Source of the DNA: Allorhizobium pseudoryzae
Lineage (GTDB): Bacteria > Pseudomonadota > Alphaproteobacteria > Rhizobiales > Rhizobiaceae
Reading direction: 5' to 3'
NCBI RefSeq assembly: GCF_011046245.1
Contig: NZ_CP049244.1
Location: 1,208,888-1,272,887 of the forward strand
Length of the DNA: 64,000 nt
Positions 37,159 through 44,437 of this stretch are shown in pieces (positions within the stretch are counted from its first letter, which is position 1; every line of letters begins with the position of its first letter). The notes below the pieces were generated by a model. That model made no database searches, had not been told where the DNA came from, and saw only the letters and a list, made by a program, of their open reading frames with translations. Position numbers and translations under genes: made by a program.

Positions 37159-37962
37159 TCAACCGTCGTTCGGAATGTTGAGGAGATAGCCGCATGCCTT
37201 GCAATGGACGGCATCGGCATCATGGCGTTGAAGGCCGCATTGCGGGCAGGGGAAATTGACCTTGTAGGGTCGGAATATCGCCTGTGCCAACCGAACGAAC
37301 AGCGAAATTCCAATGATCATCGTCACGACAGAGGTGAGCTTGCCTAGCGTGCCCGGCAGGGTGATGTCGCCGAAACCGGTTGTCGTGACCGTTGCGACGG
37401 TGAAATACAGCGCATCGACAAACCCTTCACCGGGCTCCTGCCGATAGAAGAAGGCGGTGTAGACAAAGCCGGTGACGAGAAACAGGAAGACGACGAAGTT
37501 GAGACAGGCGCGCACGACATCCTGATACGCACGCCAGCCGGCCCGACGCAGCCCCTCGTGCACCAGCGGACTGTTGCCGATCGCCCAGATGCGCATGGCG
37601 CGCAGGAAGGCGAAGTTGAAGAGCACGTCCGGAAACAGCAGCGTGACGAGGATGACGAGATCAATCCAGGTCATCGACCGCAACAGGAACGCGCGCAAGG
37701 ACTTTGCGGAGAGGGCGCGGGCGAACAGTTCCGTGCCGATCCAGCCGGCGATCGCGTAATCGATGATGAGATAACTCGGTCCCTCGCGCAGGTAGGGGCC
37801 GACGAGGAAAAACACCAGGATGGCCAGATCGACACCCGCAAACAGCGCCTGCCAACGCAGGGCCCAGCCATCCCGACCCCGTTCAATCCGCTGCAAGGTC
37901 CGGCGCAGCCGGTTCCAACGCGTTTCAGGCAGGGCGATTTCGGCGGTTTGACGGCTATCCAT
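37159..37962 (-). CDS. Potassium-channel-like membrane protein with C-terminal zinc ribbon
   Basis: 267 aa from the ATG at 37962 (MDSRQTAEIALPETRW); the frame is open further upstream but that part overlaps a terminator hairpin. Four hydrophobic helices form a voltage-sensor-like region (about 35-160). An ion-channel pore follows with the filter TVTTTGFGD, the TGFGD variant of the potassium-channel TxGYGD signature. The last 35 residues hold two Cys pairs (CPQC and CKAC), a rubredoxin-type zinc ribbon on the cytoplasmic side. This tail is unusual in small bacterial channels and may sense metal or redox state. It converges on pntB and appears to be a single-gene unit. Confidence 0.85.
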   Translation of the reverse strand: MDSRQTAEIALPETRWNRLRRTLQRIERGRDGWALRWQALFAGVDLAILVFFLVGPYLREGPSYLIIDYAIAGWIGTELFARALSAKSLRAFLLRSMTWIDLVILVTLLFPDVLFNFAFLRAMRIWAIGNSPLVHEGLRRAGWRAYQDVVRACLNFVVFLFLVTGFVYTAFFYRQEPGEGFVDALYFTVATVTTTGFGDITLPGTLGKLTSVVTMIIGISLFVRLAQAIFRPYKVNFPCPQCGLQRHDADAVHCKACGYLLNIPNDG

Positions 37963-38033
37963 GGGGTCGAACTTAGCGGCGCCGCCGATGGCTTCAAGCG
38001 GCATGCCGGCAGGATGCCAGCTCGTATAAACAA

Positions 38034-38070
38034 AACGGGAGCAGGCTCGACCCCTGAGCCCACTCCCGTT
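38034..38070 (-). terminator. Rho-independent-like terminator of the small orphan gene
   Basis: AACGGGAG and GGCTC on the left pair with GAGCC and CTCCCGTT on the right, separated by a 2x2 internal loop. Read on the minus strand it is followed by a T-rich stretch (TTTTGTTTATA). It lies 44 bp past the stop of the gene at 38115-38351. Confidence 0.7.
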
Positions 38071-38114
38071 CACGCGCCAGTGGCGGTGGATTGCGGTTTA
38101 CGTGATGAAAAGTC

Positions 38115-38351
38115 TCAGCAATGACCAAGCGTTGCAGCTGCGAGCCGCTTCACTCCGTCATCAGAAATATTGCTTGGAAATTCCGTCTGAAGCGCTGCGA
38201 CCAGTGTCTGTCTGGCACTATCGACATGCGTGGCCGCCGATGCGGCACCCAGCGTGCGTGCGATGCCTTGCGCATAACCAAGCATATTGATCAGAGCGAG
38301 ATACTCATCGCGTCTGTCCTGCGTATGCACGTCAAGTTCCCGCCGCTTCAT
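38115..38351 (-). CDS. Small protein of unknown function
   Basis: 78 aa from the ATG at 38351 (MKRRELDVHTQDRRDEYLAL), which has a G-rich ribosome site about 9 bp upstream. In-frame ATGs at 38378 and 38384 would add 9-11 residues without a better site. The protein is soluble, largely helical and has a single Cys next to the last residue. I do not recognise a family. Reality is supported by a T-tailed terminator 44 bp downstream and an elaborate upstream region with three phased repeats and a dyad. It is on the same strand as the YcaO-TfuA operon but separated from it by about 115 bp and a hairpin, so it is probably an independent unit. Confidence 0.6.
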   Translation of the reverse strand: MKRRELDVHTQDRRDEYLALINMLGYAQGIARTLGAASAATHVDSARQTLVAALQTEFPSNISDDGVKRLAAATLGHC

Positions 38352-38396
38352 GTCTGCCCCCAGATGCACATGTCGCATATTCATCGCACAGACGAG

Positions 38397-38424
38397 CGTT
38401 GCATGCGCGTTGCAAAATCGTTGC
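38397..38424. repeat. Three CGTTGC repeats at exact 11-bp spacing, candidate regulator array
   Basis: CGTTGC occurs at 38397, 38408 and 38419, each separated by five different bases. One copy per helical turn on the same face is the pattern of a cooperative regulator array. It lies 46-73 bp upstream of the small gene's start. A flanking dyad, GGTGAC (38435-38440) and GTCACC (38454-38459), is adjacent. Confidence 0.55.
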
Positions 38425-38462
38425 ACACGCAAAAGGTGACGTAACGGTAGGCGGTCACCATG

Positions 38463-38491
38463 AGACTTTATGATGGGTTTCCATAAAGTCT
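38463..38491 (-). terminator. Hairpin at the end of tfuA
   Basis: AGACTTTATG (38463-38472) pairs perfectly with CATAAAGTCT (38482-38491). The stem includes the tfuA stop codon. No T-run follows on the minus strand, so it may stabilise the message or end it only partly. Confidence 0.5.
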
Positions 38492-39169
38492 TCGCCATAA
38501 GGGCGTCCCGTTGAATTTCCAGTGTTTCTCTGCGCTCTGCATCATCTCGGTGGTCGAAAGTGCCTGAACGAGGGCGAGGGCATCCAGTCGTTTCTGATCG
38601 GTGGCTGCGGCCTTGAGCGCCAAGGCAACCTCATCCCACTCCAATCCGGCGGTTGTGGCGATCTTTCGCCAAGTGCGTTCCTTGTAGAAAATGGAACGGG
38701 CGGAGGCGAGAAGTTGATGCGTCACGTCAGGATGCAACACGGCCAGCTTCGCCGCACACGCCAAAGTTGCCTCCACATTGACCATCGGCACGGACACGGC
38801 CGCATAGTTCATCTCTGGCGGACCGTGCAGGAGGGCAACGTCCGAATCATCGACCCTTCGGCCGTCCGCATATTGCGCGAAAATCTCGCCGATGCCGATC
38901 ATGCCGAAGGGCGCGCATTCCGCTGCCCGCAGCGCACCCATGCTGGCGGCCCCGAGAACCGGAATGCCTTTCGAGAGCGCAAACAGGATCTCCTTGTGCC
39001 AGATGGGTGCGACGTTTTCGAACAGGCCGTCGATCAGGCCGATGGCGGTTGCGCCATCGGCAATCGCGCGCATGACATCGCCCTGGCGGGCCGGCGGGCG
39101 CAGAATAATGTCCGGGCCGATATGGGTGGCCGCATCCGGCAGGCTGGGGCCGACAAACAGAATTTTCAT
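38468..39169 (-). CDS. tfuA: TfuA-domain protein, partner of YcaO
   Basis: 233 aa, start ATG at 39169 overlapping the YcaO stop by 4 bp. The sequence has the TfuA core: MKILFVGPSLPDA, then RPPARQGDVMRAI, GLIDGLFENVAPIWHKEILFAL and GIPVLGAASMGALRAAECAPFGM. TfuA proteins are named from the trifolitoxin locus of Rhizobium and act with YcaO enzymes; in methanogens YcaO-TfuA installs a thioamide in methyl-coenzyme M reductase, and thioamitide loci also pair them. The adjacency and translational coupling here strongly suggest a heteromeric peptide-modifying enzyme. It is the last gene of the operon, and its stop lies in a 10-bp hairpin. Confidence 0.92.
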   Translation of the reverse strand: MKILFVGPSLPDAATHIGPDIILRPPARQGDVMRAIADGATAIGLIDGLFENVAPIWHKEILFALSKGIPVLGAASMGALRAAECAPFGMIGIGEIFAQYADGRRVDDSDVALLHGPPEMNYAAVSVPMVNVEATLACAAKLAVLHPDVTHQLLASARSIFYKERTWRKIATTAGLEWDEVALALKAAATDQKRLDALALVQALSTTEMMQSAEKHWKFNGTPLWRRLYGNPS

Positions 39170-40347
39170 GAGAGTGCTCGCGACAGCGCCCGCATGCCAA
39201 AGCGCTGGCGGCGGTCGCCATCCGGATTTTCCAGCTGCGGCACGATGACCTTGGCGACGGCGGCGGGCAGCCAGTCGGGTGCCAGATCGACCGCATAGAG
39301 GCGGGTGACGGATCTTTCCGCAAGGTGGCGCACGAGGAAAGCCAGGCCCTCCGTTGCCGTTTCGGCGGCATGGCGCGGCAGGTCCGCGAGCGCCACATGC
39401 GGTTCGGCGGCAAAGGCCTGCAGCGTTTCGGCGGACACCGTCTGTTCGAACAGGTCCGGCAGCAGATCGTCGCGCGCGCCACCGATGAAGGTCATGCGGG
39501 ATTGCACCGCCTCGCTGATCGCCCGCGAGGCGGCAAGTTCCGGCTGGAGGGCCGCGCCGCAGCCGAGCGTCACCTCGACATGCCGGACCGGTGGAACGGC
39601 GGGGCGATGTCCGGGCGCCAGGATGGCGACGATACAGGCGAGGCCGAGATCGCTGGTGATATCGAAGAGCGCGATGTCGAGATCGGCGCGGGCAATCCGC
39701 TCCAGCATCTGGCACAGCTCCGGTTCCGCGATCTGCGCCGGATCGAGGCGGCGGGCATGGCGACGGGCCGGAGAGGCGACCTGCCACAGCGTCAGCGCGT
39801 CGCGCTCCACCCGCTCCATCAGGCCGTGAAACAGCGCCTCATCGCGCGTATTGCCGGAGGCGAGCCCATCGGACGACTGCCAGTACCGCCGGTCGTCCTC
39901 GGTGCGGTCGAGATGCACCGCCTCGAAGGGCAGCCAGACCGGGTCGCCGGTGACAAGATCGCGGCCTTCCACCCAGTCGATGGCCTCTGTTTCGGTCAGC
40001 GGTTGTTTGCACAGCGCCAAAAGGCTCTGCAGCGTGTCATGCCGCTGGCCGCGTGCCTGGAGATCGGCAAGGCTGGCGGAAATGACCGTACAACTGGGTC
40101 TGGTTGCGACAGAACGCTCGATGGCTTCCATCGCCGCCGAGGTTTTCGCCGCCTCGTCGGTCAGGCCCTTGCCCTGGGCGATGACGATCGCCCGTGCATT
40201 GGGCGCAAAGGCGCACCAGACGGGAATGCCGATCTTGTCGAGCCCGGTCTGGCTGGAGAGCCGCGTAATGCCGAGGCGCAAGAGAAAGGGCGAGACCCGT
40301 TGCAAGGTCTCGCCCGCAGAGCAGAGGCGATAGGAGGCAATGGCCAC
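39166..40347 (-). CDS. YcaO-domain ATP-dependent peptide-backbone-modifying enzyme
   Basis: 393 aa from a GTG at 40347, seven bases after the stop of the first small-peptide gene. An ATG at 40437 is in frame but would overlap that gene and lacks a ribosome site, and family members start just before the block SAGETLQRVSPFLLRLGITR seen here. The YcaO ATP-binding residues are visible: S70-x3-E74-x2-E77-R78 in SAAMEAIERS, and E178-x2-E181-R-D in GLMERVERDA, after the classic GLASGNT. The C-terminus lacks the PxPxP tail of azoline-forming cyclodehydratases. With TfuA next door, thioamidation of a peptide bond is the more likely reaction than azoline formation (inference from known YcaO-TfuA pairs). 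Confidence 0.92.
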   Translation of the reverse strand: MAIASYRLCSAGETLQRVSPFLLRLGITRLSSQTGLDKIGIPVWCAFAPNARAIVIAQGKGLTDEAAKTSAAMEAIERSVATRPSCTVISASLADLQARGQRHDTLQSLLALCKQPLTETEAIDWVEGRDLVTGDPVWLPFEAVHLDRTEDDRRYWQSSDGLASGNTRDEALFHGLMERVERDALTLWQVASPARRHARRLDPAQIAEPELCQMLERIARADLDIALFDITSDLGLACIVAILAPGHRPAVPPVRHVEVTLGCGAALQPELAASRAISEAVQSRMTFIGGARDDLLPDLFEQTVSAETLQAFAAEPHVALADLPRHAAETATEGLAFLVRHLAERSVTRLYAVDLAPDWLPAAVAKVIVPQLENPDGDRRQRFGMRALSRALS

Positions 40348-40354
40348 CTCGGGC

Positions 40355-40564
40355 TCAGCGCTCCAGAAAGCCGCCGGCAATGTCGGAACCGCTGCCGATG
40401 GCAACGGCCATCTTGACGCCGCGGATGACGGGGGCATCTTCGCCCGCCGTCAGCGCCAGTTCCTCGCAGAGGGCGGCGTCAACGGGGGTAACCGTACCGG
40501 CGTCGAGATCGGCCATCCAGAGGCCGTCTTCACCGGGAATGCCAATGACTACGATGCGTGACAT
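40355..40564 (-). CDS. Small peptide 1, candidate substrate of YcaO-TfuA
   Basis: 69 aa, ATG at 40564 with GAGAGGG about 8 bp upstream. It is paralogous to the next gene upstream: shared positions include MS-x-x-VV, GI-x-GE, LW, DL, TV, GV, AVA and DIA-x-G, spread over the full length. It has one cysteine (C33). No signal peptide, double-glycine leader or membrane helix is visible. Position directly before ycaO, with only seven bases between, and its duplication make it a likely precursor peptide. An alternative is a small structural or carrier partner of the enzyme. GC is about 65% (hand count over 40381-40440), unlike its sister gene. Confidence 0.82.
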   Translation of the reverse strand: MSRIVVIGIPGEDGLWMADLDAGTVTPVDAALCEELALTAGEDAPVIRGVKMAVAIGSGSDIAGGFLER

Positions 40565-40615
40565 GATGATTTCCCTCTCTATTAAATTCTTCAGGCTTGT
40601 CCAGCGAAGCACATA

Positions 40616-40834
40616 TCAGCCTTCGAAGTGTCCTTGTGCGATATCTTCCATAGAGGAAACCGCCACTGCGAAGTCTACTCCTTTCGATACTACAGCACCA
40701 GCAGAACGAAGCGCTACTGCTTTGCCAAGCTCACCTTCAACTGGATCCGCAACTTGGGAAACAGTCAGATTTTCCAGATCAACGAACCAAAGAGAGGCCT
40801 CACCAGAAATTCCCAGGACTACAACTTTTGACAT
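40616..40834 (-). CDS. Small peptide 2, candidate substrate of YcaO-TfuA
   Basis: 72 aa, ATG at 40834 with a good AAAGGAA 6 bp upstream. Paralogue of the 69-aa peptide, similar at both ends (GISGE, LW, DL, TV near the N-terminus; GV, AVA, DIAQG near the C-terminus). It contains no cysteine, so a thiazole could not form on it; a backbone thioamide or Ser/Thr-derived ring could. It lies 13 bp after the SARP-like regulator and 51 bp before peptide 1. GC by hand count is about 49% over 40621-40800, far below the surrounding operon, suggesting a separate origin or different selection. Confidence 0.82.
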   Translation of the reverse strand: MSKVVVLGISGEASLWFVDLENLTVSQVADPVEGELGKAVALRSAGAVVSKGVDFAVAVSSMEDIAQGHFEG

Positions 40835-40847
40835 TTTCAGTTCCTTT

Positions 40848-42653
40848 CTAAAATCCTGCTGACTTCAGGCTCGAATGATACAAGTCGCGCTGCCACTGTT
40901 CTTTTATCGGAATTAACTGTAGCCAACGCTCCAAGTCGAACCCTGGATTATCCTTTAGAACGCGATTGCGACATCTGCGTGCGCGCGCAATGTCACCCAA
41001 CATTCCCCAACAGGCCGCCGCGAGGCGATCTGCTGCACTCGAATCGCGCATACGTTGAATATAGCCGACTGCCTCCTCATAGGAATGGAGAAAAAACGAG
41101 GCGCCGGCCGCCGTCCAGAGGTAGGCATCAGGGGCGGCCGGGTTGAGATCCATCGCGTGAAGGATCTTGTCGAGCGATGCCTTCGGATCACCTGCATGCA
41201 CAAGGCTATCTGCATGACTGTAAAGTACATCCGCATAATGGGGGCTCAGGAGCTCAGCGCTACTCAACGCCTCCACGCTCTCATCGATCTTGCCCAGATA
41301 CAACCGGCTGACGCCGAGTTCCTTGTAGGCGTCGGCCAGCTCGTTGTTCTTCTCCATGGCCTTAAGAGCCAGGGTCTCGGCCTGCCTTAGCAGGTCCTCG
41401 TCACCGCGTGCGGTCAGGATCCATTCCAGGCTGAGGGTCCGCGATATGCCGGCGAGCGCCATGCCGAAATGCCGTTCCTGGTCGAGTGCCTCGCGAAAAT
41501 GCCGGCGCGCCTTGCGCACGGAGGGCAGAGTCAGGTCGGTGAGGCACTGAATGCCGCGCAGATAGGCGAAATAGGCCTCCGGCCGTTCGGTGAAATGTTC
41601 GGCGCGGTGGGCGTGGTTGTGCACGAGGCGCGAGACGGCGCCCTTGATCGCTGCGGCCATTTCGTTGCGCTGCGTGCTGACCGAGTGCGGATCGAGAGGA
41701 AAGCGGGTGGCCCAGACCACCTCGTCCGTCGGCATGAAGATCAGCTGCACGAACAGCATGTCATCGCGGCGTTTGGTGTCGAGCGCATAGATCACCTTGT
41801 GGCGCTCCAGAAGCCCCGCCTTGTCGTTCGAGGCGCGGATCTGCTCCGAGGTATAGGGGGCGACGACCGAGACGGCGCGGCTGGCGCAGAGATCGATCGT
41901 CAGGTCCTCGATCAGCGCATTGGCGACAGAGCCGGCCTTCATCGCCGCGCCATGGGTTTCCGGCGGCAGCAGGGCCACGCGCGGCGGCGTGACGGTGGGC
42001 GGTTGCAGCGCATCGACGGGAAGCGTGCTGGCTACGGGCGATACAATCGTTGCCGGCATCGCTTCAACGGTCGGTCGGGCGGGCGCCAGGTGTCGGCGCA
42101 CCTCCTCGTCATGCGGATCATGTTCCAGCAGCAGGATGACGGCGCGATGGATATCGCCGCGCGCGTCTGCGGCGCGATCCGAGCCGGCAATCGCGAAGGT
42201 GAGGTCGCGCAGGTCCGCCGTCAGCCGGTCCCGCGTCCGGCGCACCCATGCGGAGAAAGGCAGAGTGCCCTGTGCTTCCATTGGCAGAAACTGGCGCGCG
42301 ACGGCATCACAGGCAGCCTTCAGCCGGGCCAGCGGTTCGCCCGCCCGTCCGCTCTCCAAATCGCAGGAGACGAGATTGCGATTGAGAGCAAGCGTTGTGC
42401 CATCTGCCAGGATCAGCGGTGCTGGCGCATCCGGCACAGCCTTGGCCAGCCGCAGCAGCGTGGAGCGCAGGTTGGTGTTTGCCGCCTCCGGATGTGCCGG
42501 CCAGAAGAGGCGCGCCAAATCGCGCCGGGCCACCGGCTGGTCGCTTTCATGCAGGTAGGCAAGAAGGTGAAGCGCAATCAGGGGCGCGCGCACCACCTTG
42601 TCCTGCTGATCCGTCAGCTGGCACGTGCCCAAGGTGGTGAGCGTATAGATCAT
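40848..42653 (-). CDS. SARP/BTAD-type regulator with TPR repeats
   Basis: 601 aa. An N-terminal winged-helix domain of the OmpR/SARP kind (about 1-80, YTLTTLGTCQLTDQQDKVVR) is followed by a BTAD-like helical domain (about 80-200). A proline-rich linker leads to a region resembling the nucleotide-independent TolB-like domain of such regulators (about 225-330). C-terminal TPR-like repeats (about 350-590, such as ADAYKELGVSRLYLGKIDES) end the protein. SARP regulators activate secondary-metabolite operons in actinomycetes; Gram-negative versions are less studied. It sits directly before the peptide genes and 6 bp after the XRE gene, so it likely controls this cluster. The last 80 or so codons (40848 to about 41100) are markedly AT-rich, about 45% GC over 40861-40920. 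Confidence 0.85.
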   Translation of the reverse strand: MIYTLTTLGTCQLTDQQDKVVRAPLIALHLLAYLHESDQPVARRDLARLFWPAHPEAANTNLRSTLLRLAKAVPDAPAPLILADGTTLALNRNLVSCDLESGRAGEPLARLKAACDAVARQFLPMEAQGTLPFSAWVRRTRDRLTADLRDLTFAIAGSDRAADARGDIHRAVILLLEHDPHDEEVRRHLAPARPTVEAMPATIVSPVASTLPVDALQPPTVTPPRVALLPPETHGAAMKAGSVANALIEDLTIDLCASRAVSVVAPYTSEQIRASNDKAGLLERHKVIYALDTKRRDDMLFVQLIFMPTDEVVWATRFPLDPHSVSTQRNEMAAAIKGAVSRLVHNHAHRAEHFTERPEAYFAYLRGIQCLTDLTLPSVRKARRHFREALDQERHFGMALAGISRTLSLEWILTARGDEDLLRQAETLALKAMEKNNELADAYKELGVSRLYLGKIDESVEALSSAELLSPHYADVLYSHADSLVHAGDPKASLDKILHAMDLNPAAPDAYLWTAAGASFFLHSYEEAVGYIQRMRDSSAADRLAAACWGMLGDIARARRCRNRVLKDNPGFDLERWLQLIPIKEQWQRDLYHSSLKSAGF

Positions 42654-42659
42654 GCGCCC

Positions 42660-43088
42660 TCAGTGGGAGATGTGCAGAGCACCCTTGCCGTCCCGCGAGG
42701 CGGCCTGATCCGAGGCCAGCGACTGGACAAGGCCCAGAATGCTCTGGCGAACGCGCTTGTCCTCGATCGAGGCGAAGGCGGTGGCGAGCGCCACGCATTC
42801 GCGCGAACCCATGAATTCGCTGGCGGCGTCGCCCGTCAGTTCCGGCGTTTCGGTCGTCGCGCCCGGTACGCCTTCGAAGAAGAAGGGGATCGGTACATTC
42901 AGAACTTCGGCAATGTGCTGAAGCCGGCTGGCGCCCACGCGGTTTGCGCCTTTTTCGTACTTCTGAACCTGCTGAAAGGTGATGCCAAGGCTTTCGCCCA
43001 GTTTTTCCTGGCTCATGCCGAGCATCGTGCGGCGAAGCCGAATGCGCGAACCGACATGAACATCGATCGCATTAGGAGACTTTTTCAA
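42660..43088 (-). CDS. XRE-family transcriptional regulator
   Basis: 142 aa from a TTG at 43088, 8 bp after GGAG; a GTG three codons upstream is also possible. The helix-turn-helix covers residues about 10-65 (RIRLRRTMLGMSQEKLGESL, QQVQKYEKGANRV), a form very common in rhizobia. The C-terminal part is helical. It is the first gene of the YcaO-TfuA operon, 6 bp before the SARP-like gene, and probably regulates its own operon. Longer upstream starts overlap AT-rich promoter-like DNA and lack ribosome sites. Confidence 0.85.
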   Translation of the reverse strand: MKKSPNAIDVHVGSRIRLRRTMLGMSQEKLGESLGITFQQVQKYEKGANRVGASRLQHIAEVLNVPIPFFFEGVPGATTETPELTGDAASEFMGSRECVALATAFASIEDKRVRQSILGLVQSLASDQAASRDGKGALHISH

Positions 43089-43339
43089 TCGTGTCACTCC
43101 AAGTACCAAATCTAGGATAGAACTTGCTCCAAAAATAAAGAAAGAGCAATGGTCTTGCCTTTCCATCCACCGGCGTTGTTCATGAAGCGCTAAGGTAGGA
43201 ACCGGAAATTGCAGTTGCACGCTATGATTTTTTTAATCTTATGAGGGCGCGAGCCGCTCCGCTTTCAACCCGCAAGGGTCGCAAGCAAAGCGTTTGATTC
43301 TCTGATGAAGACCATAGCGCGCTCCGTTCGGCCGCTTCG
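43089..43339. other. Intergenic region upstream of the XRE-YcaO operon and downstream of vanB
   Basis: 251 bp without a credible gene. It should hold the promoter of the minus-strand XRE operon; AT-rich runs lie around 43125-43140 and 43225-43240. No clear hexamer pair or strong terminator for vanB was found. Confidence 0.5.
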
Positions 43340-44353
43340 TCAACCGGCCGGCAGACCAAGCGCCGGTTGTGCCGGCACTCTCCCCTCCGTCACATAGCCA
43401 TTGTCGATGACCACGCGGCCACCACGGGCGCGTGAAACACAGGCGCAGATTCGCGGATCTTCCTGTCGTTCCTCCTCGGAGAAAAACACGTCGCGATGGT
43501 CGAGATCCGAGGTCGAGGAGACGATCTTGACGGCGCACAGTCCGCATTCGCCGCGGCGACAGTCGAAGATCATTGGCACGCCGGCCTCCTGCAGGGCTTC
43601 CAGCATGGTCTGGTCGGCGCGCACGGCAACCGTGGTGCCGAAGCCTGCGACGTCCACTTCGAACGGCTCCTCGGCGAACCGTCCGTTGTCGCCAAAAACC
43701 TCGTAGCGCAGGCGGCTGGCGGGACGACCGGCGGCGCGCCAGGCCCGCTTGGCGGCCTCCAGCAAGCCGAGCGGCCCGCAGATATAGGCTTCGGCATCTG
43801 CCGGCAGGGCGGCAAATTCCGCCGCCAGGTCGAAGGCCTCTCCGTCATCATGCGAGAAGGTGGCAAGCCGCTCGCCGAGGAGGTCTTTCAGTTCCGGCGC
43901 AAAGGCCATGGAGGCGGCGTTCCTTGCGCCATAGACCATGCGCAGCGACTGGCCCCGCGCGGCCAGCGCCTTCGCCATACCGTAGATGGGCGTGACACCG
44001 ACGCCGCCGGCGATGAGAAGATAGTGAGAGGCGCGCCAGGAGAGTTCGAAGCGGTTTTCCGGTTCGGTCATCTCCGTCACGTCGCCGGGTTTCAGCGTCC
44101 AGACATAGGCGGAACCGCCGCGGCTGTTCGGATGCAGTTTCACGGCAATGGCAAGCGTGCCCGGAGGGCTGGGAATGACCGTATAGGTGCGGATCGCCGG
44201 TGCGCCGTTGATCACCACCTTGATATTGGTGTGCGATCCCGGATCGAAACCGCTTGTCAGCCCATCGACGGCAAACGTGACCAGCCGGATGTCGGGTGCC
44301 GGTGTTTCAATCTCCGCGACCTTTGCGCGGCGCCATTCCTGTTTCGAACGCAT
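43340..44353 (-). CDS. vanB: Vanillate O-demethylase reductase component
   Basis: 337 aa, ATG at 44353 with GGAGG 5 bp upstream. The N-terminal ferredoxin-reductase fold binds FMN (around PGSHTNIKV and RTYTVIPSP) and NADH (LLIAGGVGVTPIYGMAKAL). The C-terminal plant-type [2Fe-2S] domain has CRRGECGLC plus a later Cys in ICACVSRA. This is the phthalate-dioxygenase-reductase/VanB layout: it passes electrons from NADH to the VanA oxygenase. Related reductases serve other Rieske oxygenases, so identity rests on the neighbouring VanA-like gene. Confidence 0.88.
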   Translation of the reverse strand: MRSKQEWRRAKVAEIETPAPDIRLVTFAVDGLTSGFDPGSHTNIKVVINGAPAIRTYTVIPSPPGTLAIAVKLHPNSRGGSAYVWTLKPGDVTEMTEPENRFELSWRASHYLLIAGGVGVTPIYGMAKALAARGQSLRMVYGARNAASMAFAPELKDLLGERLATFSHDDGEAFDLAAEFAALPADAEAYICGPLGLLEAAKRAWRAAGRPASRLRYEVFGDNGRFAEEPFEVDVAGFGTTVAVRADQTMLEALQEAGVPMIFDCRRGECGLCAVKIVSSTSDLDHRDVFFSEEERQEDPRICACVSRARGGRVVIDNGYVTEGRVPAQPALGLPAG

Positions 44354-44437
44354 TTTGTCCTCCCTGCTCTTGCCCCGTTTGCCGCATGCCTCCCTGCCTG
44401 CAACCGGCGCCTTGTCCTTCATCCGTATGGGTTGCCG

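Noticed and set aside
40348..40437. Longer YcaO start at the ATG at 40437
   Set aside because: It lies inside the small-peptide gene, has no ribosome site and adds residues not seen at the start of YcaO domains.
40355..40834. The two ~70-aa genes as Nif11- or nitrile-hydratase-type leader peptides
   Set aside because: No double-glycine site or typical leader helix pattern was visible, and conservation is spread over the full length.
41469..43115. 548-codon plus-strand open frame opposite the SARP-like and XRE genes
   Set aside because: Antisense to two genes with recognisable HTH domains; composition typical of a shadow frame.
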